A stretch of DNA of 64,000 bases from Eimeria necatrix (lineage: Eukaryota > Apicomplexa > Conoidasida > Eucoccidiorida > Eimeriidae): assembly GCF_000499385.1 (NCBI RefSeq), contig NW_013651812.1, positions 62,001 to 126,000 of the forward strand, written 5' to 3'. The notes under the pieces were generated by a model. The model was not told the origin of the DNA and searched no databases. It saw only the letters and a program-made list of their open reading frames with translations. The translations under genes were made by a program, and so were the position numbers. This document shows positions 13,617 to 24,326 of this stretch, one piece after another (positions within the stretch are counted from its first letter, which is position 1; each line of letters begins with the position of its first letter).

Positions 13617-14769
13617 CTACTCCTCATCCGAGGAGTTCAAGGCTGTCATTTCCAACAGCTCAAGGCTTTGATGTGCCATATTCTCATGCGACGGCGGCTG
13701 TTCTTCTTGGTAAATATCCGGAAATATGTGCGATAGGTCATATGGGTTCATGGTCCTTCTTTCCCCCATTCTACCCGAACTTTGCACTTCGGTAGATTCA
13801 CCTTCCTCAGTTGGCTCGGATTCCTCCTCTTCGGCAGTAGTGGTCTCAGCAGAGGTTGTCTCTGCAGTTCCTGCGCCATCGCTTCCTGCGGGAGTTCGTG
13901 ACGTGTCGCCGGACGGCCTTGCTGACGAATACGGACTATAGGAATCCGTCGAAGCAATTCCCATGAAGCTGCTGGTGGTCCTTCCAGCTTGCGTATACGT
14001 AGCTCCCCGAGGATCTCTAAAAAGCTGCGGGGGTGGACGGAAACCCATACTATTAGGACGGCGGGCAGCAGGCTTAACATGGGTTGAGGCGGCAGTCGTG
14101 TAATTTGTGCTAGCGGCCGATGACGAATGCTGCGGTGTTCCGACTGCAGAAGCGTACGAAGATGCAACTCCCCTGCCTTCTGGAACGACCTGAGCATAAG
14201 AGGCTTGGGTGTATTGTGGTTGCGTTCCACTGCTGACTCCAGGGTATCGTGGTGTCATACTGCTGGATTCATGCGTCGTCAAAATAGTCTCGTGAGGCGC
14301 GCGTCTAGTGGTGGCTGCCGTCTGCGAGATAGTCTGTTGAGGGTGTGCGTTTTGGCTTTGTGGGTAAGCCGTGACATGCCTTGGACTGTCATGCGCTCTC
14401 ATTGCCTGTGAGAGCTCATGAACGGAATTCCACCGCCGAGCGTTCCATGCAGGCATCGCCGTCGCCGTGCTGTACACCCTACTTTGGGGAACACTCGCTC
14501 TGAAATTGTATGGATTTTGTCTTGGATACGCTTGTCCGAGAGGAAAAGAGAATAGTCCCAATAAGATGAAAGCCAGAACGGCACGCTTTGCATGAGCAGA
14601 CGTCGTGTTTGTAGGGCGACTGCACAGAGCAAGAGGACACGGGAAAGAGCATGCATGTGGAGCCAAAGCCTTACCCAAAATTCCGTATCCTGAATATGTC
14701 TGCCTGCAATGTGTGTGTCTGGGCGGGAATAGAGTAGATGCCTGCTGTGGCCTTTCTCAAAGTTAACAT
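13617..14769 (-). CDS. Ser/Thr-rich secretory-type protein, uncharacterised (two exons)
   Basis: The main exon (14619-13617) is open for more than 330 codons. It begins with a strongly hydrophobic segment (A-V-L-A-F-I-L-L-G-L-F-S-F) ending in G-Q-A before Y-P-R-Q, which fits a signal peptide or signal anchor. The rest is low-complexity, rich in Ser, Thr, Pro, Ala and Tyr, with an acidic stretch (E-E-E-E-S-E-P-T-E-E-G-E) near the C-terminus and no folded domain that I recognise. There is no ATG in frame before the hydrophobic segment. A start at 14769 (GCC ATG) gives an exon of 95 bases ending at 14675 before GTAAGG; a 55-base intron ends in CTCTGTGCAG. That model gives 365 residues and places the hydrophobic segment about 45 residues in, a recessed signal. 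The composition resembles dense-granule or other exported coccidian proteins, but this is only an impression. Confidence 0.6.
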
Positions 14770-17057
14770 GGCAAGCTCAGTCCGAGCTTGCAAAGAACCT
14801 TAGAAATGCTGGTTGCTTGGTGTCTTCACTAACTCTAGGAACTTTATTTGCCAACATGTAATGCTCACAGTTTGTTTGACCTGATATGCAGTAACAGTGA
14901 GCAAGCTTAAAAAAATGTGCAACCTGGTGGTAGGCCGACGATGATGCACAAATTGCTTTGACTTACGCCATTTTGTGTGTCTGAGACATAGTTTTGGCTT
15001 GAAATGCTAAAGTATTGAAATGAAAACTCAAATTAGCTTTAGAAGAAAGTGTCATTTGGTATGCTGTTTGGAATTTCGTTGACTGAGTTGCACCGGCTAC
15101 CCAAAGCGGCTACGCGCATGGTGACCACTGACGACGTGAGCAAAGGGAAGCTAGCTCAGTTATTTTCGAACACTGAGATATCGGTTAGTTTCCCGGATAG
15201 ATGATTTTTCTGCAGAGAGACGTTTGGTAGTTGATGTAAAAGTGAGAAATGCCTTGTACATCGACATGTGAATCTAGCCCTAATCGACAGACGTCCCAAT
15301 GCTCTTCACGTTCGAAGACCGAAGCGCGAGGCCATCTGTGACGTGATAATTAGCCAACATTCTTACAGTGAAACATCAGGGGAGTCAGACAGAAGAATGA
15401 TTCAACTTTCCGTCTTCGCAAACCTAATCGGGCCAGTAGTGTTTCGCTGCCAAAGGTTCGAGCACGTGTAGGGTGAAAACCCCGAATCACAGACTTCCGG
15501 TAGTCATCTGCTCAGTGATCTCACTCGCAACATGTTCAGGAATCAGTTAATTAGCATTATTTTAGTTGTTATGATTTTAGAAATTGCAAGCGAACGAGTG
15601 CGTGGCCTTCAGGTAGAAGGGGCTTGTCCCACTTAGTGGTGGTGAAACAAGATTCCTGGTTTTCATGAGGGTTCTAGCACTACCAAATTGCGTGTGCTCT
15701 TGTGGGAAGTTCCAAGCCCCACTAGAAACAACGGTAACAGTGGAAACAACGCAAATGCATGTCAGTGAGAGAGTTTCTGACTACTTGCTAAAACAGTTCC
15801 TAAGTCTCGTACGAATAGTGGCCCCCTTCTCCGCGCATTCTTCGGTTTAGTCACGTGATTATCTACATATGATTATTTTTTAGCTCGAAAACTCATTTCT
15901 TATCCACCGTGAAACTGCAGAGCGCGACTAGAGCGCTGTTACACAACGACGTCATGAACGCAGCCATTGAGACCCTATCTGCTGCACAAGCTAGTCTTAT
16001 CCGTTGTTATGACAAACGCTGATAGAAATTAAGGAACGTATAATCCTTTGCATATATCTGGGGTCTAAAAGTGATCTGTTTAATCATAGAAGGCTCTACC
16101 AACCCCATGAGTACAGTTTGGGAGGAATCCTCAAAGCTCATAGCTTGAAGAGACTAGAAAACAGCGGAATCAACGGAGCTGCTGTATAGGGCACGGGATA
16201 CTGAATAATGTTAAACAAAGTTGCCCTATTTTGGGGCCTCACCAATGGCTATCTTCCCACAGCAACCCAACACCACGATGACAACTTGTTCCTAAAGATA
16301 ATGCGCCCCTTAAATCCCATAACTATTGTTCGCGGCACTGGACTTGCTCATGCGGTCTGGTGGAAAGGGGTATGAGAGACTCATGGGCATGGCGGGTACT
16401 ATGGTTGTAGGAATGACTGCCTCTGCGGTACCTGGGAGGTGCATAGGAAAACAACTGAACCAGCAGCACAAGCTCGTTGCAAAATTTTTACATTTTACAT
16501 GCCTTGGGAAAAACTCCGCTGATATTCTTGTTGGCCACGAGTTGCCAGTGGTGTGCGCTGTGGAGACCCTGAATTGATGAGAGCTTTGCGTCCAATGCAG
16601 GTAGCGTCCAATGCAGGGAAGCGGGCTGAGCTTCCACAAATGCTGTGCATGCCGCGTGGCACACACTGGAGGCTGGATTTATTCAGATTATAAATGCGCA
16701 TAAAAGTCTGCACTATTTTGTCCCGACAAAGAGGAAAAATTGCTGCACTAGAAGACTGCCGTTTCGTCACCTAGATTAAAAGGGGTACGGATTTCCTAGC
16801 ATCCCCTTCAGCTCTGAATGCTAGAGGCGCCCCCTGTGAGGTACTCAAAAGTGCTGGAGGAAAAGAATGTATCAGTCCGAGAGGCTTCGTCTGCCTGCAT
16901 TTGACACAGCGGAGAGGGATGCCAATCTGGTACCAGCGGAGGCTCATAAATCTAGATCTGTGCTGACAACGTCTTGCATCTGCATGGATAAATGTCTATT
17001 CGTCCGCAGACTCTGTTTGCGACCAGGCCACGCTGGCCGTGAACAGAGTCTGCTGCT
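14770..17057. other. Spacer without a supported gene
   Basis: This DNA lies upstream of the secretory-type gene and downstream of CFAP58, both on the minus strand. It should hold the promoter of the former and the 3' end of the latter. Open frames are short (at most about 118 codons) and occur on both strands. A 13-base unit, GCGTCCAATGCAG, occurs twice at about 16588-16616. Confidence 0.5.
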
Positions 17058-20000
17058 TCATTGCATCGATAAAGCTGAGGCTTCTGATTGCTTGACTATC
17101 AATTTTGGCATAGCGCTAACCGGTTGTTCCTGAAGCTGCTGCCCCTTCTGCTGTTCGCTTGCTTCAATCCGTTTTCCATCAATATAGCGGCTTTTAACTG
17201 CCTAAAAATCCAACAAGGAACAAGTTACTCACTTAAATGCTAGCCTCTGCCGAGTTTGATAACTCTTGTCACTGCTGCTCATTGCTACACAGGGAGTAGA
17301 TATAGTAAAGACAAACCTCCAGCTCCTTGTGAAGTCTTTCTATTTCGTCTCTCTTGGTTGTGACCTAAAATGGCAGCAAGAACGAATAGGGCAGGGGGTG
17401 CAAGCCGGCTGTTGTTTTTCGCATGCACACGCGTTGAAGTGTTCTTGCAGGCGTCGATAGTTAGTTGTTCGTTTGCATTTTGTATGGCTATGGCTATCCC
17501 AGCTGTGAGACTAATTCGTCCCTTAGACATGTAAGAGGTGTCTGTGACATCCTGGTCGAAAAGTAAGTAATTTTCTTGCCTCCTTATGAAGAACTTGCAA
17601 CTCTGAAACGGCGGCGCGGAGCTGTTTGGTTTTGGTGCGAACATCCTGGGGGCCAGCCACAGCAACGCGGACAAATGACGATGAAAGTATGAATTGCTAT
17701 ATCTAAAGGCAGCTACTTGAAGATTCGTACCACTTGTAGAGTTTGCATTTGAGCGAAAACCTCAGCTCCAGGTTGCTTGTGGAGCGCCGTCTGATTCAAA
17801 GTAGAAAGCAGCACAGCACATGGCCCCTGAACTAAGAGATCCACACGAAATCGCTTGATGGCTTTTGCTCTAGTCCTGTAGTGCAGTCGTTTGGCAGTTC
17901 TAAGTATACCTTGAGTTGCACGAAGAGCTTTTCCCTCTCTTGTATCTGCAGATCTCTTTCAATAACCTGAGCCCGCGTACAGTTTTGCGTTAAAAGCACT
18001 GGATATCAAACTACGCCAAGACCAAGCTACAGTTCTGTGCCCTTGCTTGAAATTGTCTGTACACATACCTCCTCAGTCTTGGCGATCAGTCGTTTCTGCA
18101 AAGACTGAATCTTCTTTACCAGTTCCATCTTGGCTGGGTCAGTCCCTTCAAGCCGTCTCCACCTGTGTACATTCATGGGCGTTGCCAGTGCTTCAGTTAA
18201 AGCTCTGACCTTTGTCCTCTCTGCGCAAAACAGTCTCAGTACAAGCCAAAGAAAGATGCTGCACTGTGTGTTTCTACTGTGTAGTTTGGTTTATTGCGCT
18301 TGGCGAATTTATTCGGCAGTAGAGCGAAGCGCATGGCGACATCTAGGATATGTTTACACACGCACAGCTGAACGTGCACGCCTTCAGGTGGTCAGCACTT
18401 GCCTTGCAGTAATTCCTTCTGCAGCTGTAAGATTTCTCGCTTGAGTGCTTCCATTTCAGCTACGCCTCCTTCAAGGTTGCGAAGTTCCCGTCTGAACGCC
18501 AAACACTGTCGGCTCCAGTCTTTTATCTCTTTGAGCCTCTCCTGAATGAAAACACCAAAATCTCGGGTACTGGAACTGAATGCCAGATCTGGCGAATAGA
18601 ACTTTTATTAGAATAGAGTGAGCAGCCTCGCAAAAAATACAGTAAGGAAAAATGTCGTCATCTAAGTCCAGCCATTTGTTGTGGAAGCCAGCCTTCTCAC
18701 CTTTTAGACTAGTGAGCGGCACAACATACCTTGTACTGAGCTTCACCTTTTGCCAGCGTGGATTCTTGGATTTTCACCTTTTCGTATAGAAGAGCCAACT
18801 CTTGATTTCTCTTAAGCAGTTGATTTCCCAGCATATCCCTTTCCGCCAATATCTGCGAAAGCCATCTTGCACAGTAGAACAGTGAAGAACCGCCTAAAAC
18901 GGCTGGTGGAGGGGAGGCAATAACACGCAAGAGAGCTTCTTCTTTCCCTGGATAATTTACCATACCGCTGAGAACTCCTTTGCCTGGTTGGCCTTCTCAG
19001 CCGTGGCCTCTTGCATTGTCTCTTCAAGCTTCTTAATTTCACGTCTGCACACACCAGTGCTCAGTGCCCTGCTAGTGATTCGATTCTAGTTTAGACACAA
19101 CGAAACAAGCACTTTAGCTTTTATACTCTAGGTTCGATAATGAGTGGCTCGCCAGTGGTCAGCTGTGCGGTTCATTTTTCACTGAACTTGCTTTTGTGAC
19201 GCAATGATCTGCTCAAGAGAGCCAAGTTTCTTCTCAGCCTTGCCCAGGTCATCCTTCAGCTTTTCATTTTCTGATGTTATTCTTCTATGTTCGAAATGCT
19301 GCTTCAGCAACCCTGCATCTTTTCCCTTTATTTCTTCCTTTAGTTGGCCCACTTGCTGAAACATGAGCTTAAACTTACTGCAGCAAGGCATCAGAAACAC
19401 GACCAAACGGGCATAATTGTTCCAGATACATGTCGGTTAACACCACTTGTAATGCACACCCCTAAAAGCGTGCCCTCGGGCAAGGTGCTCATGAAACCTA
19501 TATTAGGCATTGTTTGCCTCCACCGACGTGAATGGGACAGAAAACAAAACACGCACATTCATCTTAGGTATGCGTCGCTTACTGTTTTAGCTCTGTCATT
19601 TCGTCGAGACTGGCTATAAGATTTCTGGAGAAAAGGTTTCTATCGGAACGCACAGCCTCATACAATGTCTTCTGCGCAGCAAGTTTTGCATGTTGTTCTC
19701 CAATGGATCGCTGCAGCTCAGCCACTCGCAGTTCCTCGTTTTTGAGCTGCTCTAGACTTTCTAAGTATCTGAATTCAAGCAGCAGGGTAGCCTCGAGGGA
19801 TAAAAATATGTTAATTTGTCTGGGACAGCTTTGGTGTGCTGTGAGCAGAGTCGGTCCAAAACACAGTAGTGTGCTTAGCACCTCCGCCAGTAAAAGTACA
19901 ATCGGGGACTTCGAATTCAAATTTGTCACCATTAAGGTTTAAGGCGAACACTTATCGAACACTTCCTCGCAAACTCCGCAACAGATAATTGTGGCATAAA

Positions 20001-23000
20001 TTCTGGTGGGGCCCGACTTTTGATTGCTCCTGTTGAGAGTGTGTCCGTAGCGATCCCTTTCCGCTTCAAGTGTTTCTACTTTTTGCTGTAATTGCTGGCA
20101 TTCCCGCCGAAACCTATTGAACAAGAAATATGTTCTAATGATATTAGAACACGGCAATCTGCAGGGTAAACTTCACGAATGCTGGCCACTCAGCGGTGAC
20201 CACCTGCGCTGAAAGGCGGTTATTTGCAAAAAGAAACAATCTTTAACAAAGGTGAACGTACCCCTCAACTTCTTTCTCAAGGTGCTCGCAGTGAGTCAGT
20301 TGCTGCTTGGCCAGGTCTGCATGCTTCTTCACAGTCGCGTCCGCATTAAGAAGGTTCTTAGACAACAAATCCCTTTGCGCAAGACATAATTATCAACAAC
20401 AGGTAACGCGTAGTGGCGGACCTGGCGTTGTTGTGAAGGATTGCTCTCATCCACAAGCGGCATCGCTACAGCATAGCACAATTATAATTCGACAGCAGGT
20501 CACCTCTCGCGCAACAGGGATTCGATTTGGCGCTTGTCATTCTCTGCCTGCGTTCCATTCAACAAAAAGGGGAATTTTGGTCAAAACATCAGGAAGCAAG
20601 TTAACTCTAGCGAATAAGAAGTGGAGTGACGACAAGCCGGGCAGATGGTGGCAGATGGACACATATGCTGCCTATTCTTTGCTTTGCTATGCCACCATTA
20701 CGCAAGAGGAAGCTTTTGTTCATGGTACCTGCTGCTTTAGTGTGTCCATTTCCTTTTCTGAAGCGGATGTTTCTAGCCTCAGCGCTGTGAAATTTCAACA
20801 CACTGCCACGGAAAAGCTGCTCTGTTTAATTGTCTTTATGGTGAATCTATGACACGAAGCGCCGGCTTGTTGCACGTAGCGGGCGGAAGTGGCAAAACTA
20901 AACAGGAGAGGGACCGATCGACAAGAGTTACCGGTCGCTTGCTCATCTAAAGTGCGTTTGTCCGCCTCAAGGACCTGCATCTTCTTCTTCAGAAGTTCGT
21001 GAAGCTTGATCACTCGATCCTGCATCCAGGAATTTCTAAATTGCAGGGAGCTATTTTCGTGTGTTTATGGTGTGATATAAAAATGCCGGCATGTAAAAGC
21101 AAGCAAAGCAGCGATTCAACTGTGCAAAAGCCCCATGAGCCGAAGTTTCTGAGTCCAACACTTCAGTTCAGAGTCGATTTTGAGTTGCTGCTCGCCTTTT
21201 CAGATCTCATGCGCTCGAGCTCTTCCTGCTTTGCCCTCAGCTCCGCTTCTCTTTCCCTGAAGCCCCACAAACAGGTAGGCAACAAGAGTTCAGGTGACGC
21301 AGTACATCATACTTGTGGGCAATTCCGCAGGAGGGCAAATATGATGCTTAACACTATCAGCTGCCCTTGCAGAGTTACACAAGCGAGCTCCAAGGAGAGA
21401 AAACCAGAATACAAATGCCATCCGAATAATTCGCACTCGTTTGCTGCCTTGAGACGGCTATTCTTGTAGATCTGGTCATTTAGACGAAGCTCTGTTTGCT
21501 GCACACCCACGGAAGCACGTGATGATTTTCAAAATTGCGTCAATGCAAGGATATTTAAACGCTTCTGGAGGATATGCGCAGGCAACATATACTTACGGCA
21601 ATGCGCCTCTGAATTTCCTGTGATTCTTGCACCTCTTGCTGAACTTGCTGCTGAGTCACGGACAGCTGCTGTTGCAGGGCAGTGATCTAAATGAACAAAA
21701 GCCTCGCATGTAAGAGGAGTTTAGAAGCCATCAAACGCATTCGTGATAGTTTTTCCTTGATCAATTCGTGTGTGGTGCGGCGGTAATGCCATTCTTGATT
21801 TTGAGAATGGTCTTACTTGCTCCTCTGACTGTGCCAGCTCTGCTTGTTTCTTTGCAATTTCTTGCTGTTGTTGCTCAAAGTGCGCTCTGCAATTGACTGA
21901 CCACAAGCGAGTAGGACGAGTTTGTTTGCCGAGTCATGCGTTAGCATAATCACGCTGGCTCGCTCTTGTGACCACTTTAGATTCTTAGACTTGAGTGGAC
22001 ACGTGCATGATGTGCTGCAGCTACTTCTCGTTTCCGCGCTACTTTTGTGTAATTTGACTTGTTCTGTTTGAGCTGCCTTTCTAGGCGTTCTCGCTTTTTT
22101 GCCTCCTCTTCAGCTGCAGCACGCCGGTCCTGCAATTGTTCCTGCGTAGTGTAAAGGTCTTGAAGACCTGAGGAGATTCATTATCAACCGAGAATGCTTT
22201 GTGGAGTCCAAAGCAGCACTATCACGCCGACATAGCAGAACGTCTAGCAACAACTATAAAAGAATAGTGATTTGTCCACCGCTGAACAATAAATATTCTG
22301 ACAAAAATAGGTGAATGTCCCATTGCATGAACCAGCAATAAAAGGAAAAAACGGATGTCTTTCTATGCTGTCGGTGGAAGCACCAACTCACAATTGGCCC
22401 TCCCACGTAAGGCAGCTTTTAATCACGCAGCAGGGGCGTATATATGTTATAAAATGTTAATAGCTGCTGAAACGTTTGTTGCCATAGTCTCATTAATCTG
22501 CTGTTACTGTAGGACTTGCCTTTAGATAACTTGGATTCTAGGTCTTTAATAGTCTTCATAGCTTCAAAGTTGTCTCTTGTTAGAGACTCGCTGGTGGACG
22601 TGAGCCTGTCAGTCACTGAAGAAATGCGGAAGCGCCAGTGAAAGGTTCAACAACGTGTTAGACTGTATTCATCAGCGAAAAGCTCTACATATTCTACCTG
22701 AAAACTGTGGACCTCAGGTGACATCTTCCTTGCCATGCCGCAAAAAAACTGATATTTACAGCATTTCCGCACTTGATTGCAATTTGTCTCGTTCTTGTAG
22801 TAATTCATTCAGGCGGGCATTTTGTTGCAAAGAATGCCGTTCTTCCTCGTCAATCCTCCTGAACCCCTCACGCATCCAGTATTACCTCAAAACGTATTTG
22901 GGCATCACAGTGTAGCTGCCATGCCCTGGACTGAAGCTCACTTGTACAATTCTTCAATTTGAGCTCGGAGCTGATTTGCTGCTTTGGTCTCCGCTGCCTC

Positions 23001-24326
23001 TCGAGCCTTCCCATTGGCTACCTCTATCAAAGAAGCGCTTAAGTCCTACAGAGTCACGCAATGCAGCCAAAATGCGATTCGTGTTTTTTCCCCATATGGT
23101 AAGTTTCGCTGCTTGTGAATTTGGGTTCGCAACGGATGCTGGCGCTCACAGTGCAGCTCTGGAACTGCACTGACCCGCTTTAATCGCTTGATGGTCTCCT
23201 CTTCGCTACTGGATTCCTTGAGTGCTGCATGAACTTGTGCCGCATTTGCCGCCAGAGCGCTGCTCATCTCCATGCACCTGAGGATGTATAGCCCAGACAA
23301 ACGAAAAGCGCAGCGCTCTTCACAAGGAAGCTGCAGTAACTAGCAGATTGGGCCCGATACCACAGCCAACATCTTCCAGAAAGGCTTTGCGCAGCGTACT
23401 TGGCCTTAAGCTCTAGCTCATTTTTTTGAGAAGTTTTGAGTGCCTGGTGAAGCTTTTCATATTCGCGTCGCAGAAACTCTAACTCTGGGTAGGCCTCCAA
23501 CTCCTGTAGAGCAAACTGAAGAGCCTCTGGGGTGGTAAATATGTGAAAACAGCTGCTAGCCCCGGAATCATGGATATGACTCAATAAAATGGAGGCAAAG
23601 GGCAGATGAGCTGCTGATCTGAGGCGCTACGATTTATGCTTGAGTGCTAAAGCTGCGATTGTTGTTGTCCCTCCCGGTGTTCTTCACCTTCAGCACGTCT
23701 TCGCGCTCGTGTTCAAGTGCTCTCATGGTTAGCTGAGCTATATAAGAATCGTCTGCAGGAAGGTTTGCTACTGCATCAGCTGGCGCCGTGTCTGCAACCG
23801 CCCCTGTTGAGGAGCCTGCACCCCTTTGTGCTGGTTGCGTTGAAGTTTCTTCTATGGAACCAGGGCCCCCGTAGGTTAAGTACTGTTGAGCACCATCACC
23901 CCCTGAAGCATTTGCTGAGCTAGTAGCAAGGGGCGTGAGGTCTTTGGTTTCACCAGGGGCCGAGCACACAATGACTTGCCCTCCGTTGTCGCCATCTTCA
24001 TCGACAGACCGGAGCAACTCCAATGCACGCCTCTGCTCTACATCTCCTGAGTCGTTGTCTTCCTCTTGTTGCCGCTGCATTTGTTGGTGGCCTCCATGTG
24101 CAGAGGCCGGAGCTGCTGCTGAGTTGTGCGACTGTGGCATGGGCGGAAGACTCGAAATTCGACGCACAAGCATATCAGTCTCGTTTTCATGATTATCAGT
24201 GTCAGGAGCGTTGCTTTCTTCTATAGCGCCTGGCTCAGAAGCATCTCCTTCAAGCTGTCGTTCATTTGGAGTTATTTGTGTCCCTCTGTTGTCAGAGGAG
24301 TAGGCGTCGTTTGCCATATGCTCCAT
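17058..24326 (-). CDS. CFAP58: Cilia- and flagella-associated protein 58 (CFAP58), 26 exons
   Basis: CFAP58 is a long coiled-coil protein of motile axonemes. The match is by remembered family segments: L-Y-E-A-V-R-S-D-R-N-L-F (exon 16), Q-V-G-Q-L-K-E-E-I (17), L-K-R-N-Q-E-L-A-L-L-Y-E-K (19) and K-I-Q-S-L-Q-K-R-L-I (21). Exon ends: 24326-23688, 23515-23400, 23277-23175, 23045-22942, 22858-22760, 22605-22520, 22167-22059, 21886-21817, 21686-21597, 21498-21413, 21256-21196, 21019-20932, 20543-20504, 20372-20262, 20113-20018, 19768-19583, 19377-19192, 19044-18966, 18852-18730, 18541-18399, 18162-18069, 17966-17910, 17790-17731, 17645-17580, 17364-17317, 17201-17058. All junctions keep phase and sum to 1,027 residues. 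Exon 1 adds about 200 acidic, disordered residues not typical of the family. Four introns (after exons 6, 11, 17 and 24) begin with GC. The junctions after exons 1 and 10 are the least certain. Confidence 0.92.

Noticed and set aside
14399..14656. ATG-led minus-strand frame with a hydrophobic start overlapping the secretory-type gene
   Set aside because: It is short and in another frame; the longer frame has its own hydrophobic segment and a phase-consistent upstream ATG exon.
18361..18440. A further GC-AG intron after CFAP58 exon 20
   Set aside because: A GC donor exists, but the GT donor two codon positions later is the one that keeps phase with exon 21.
20307..20852. Plus-strand open frame of 181 codons
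   Set aside because: It lies antisense to exons and introns of CFAP58, has no family resemblance, and shows how long chance frames get in this window.
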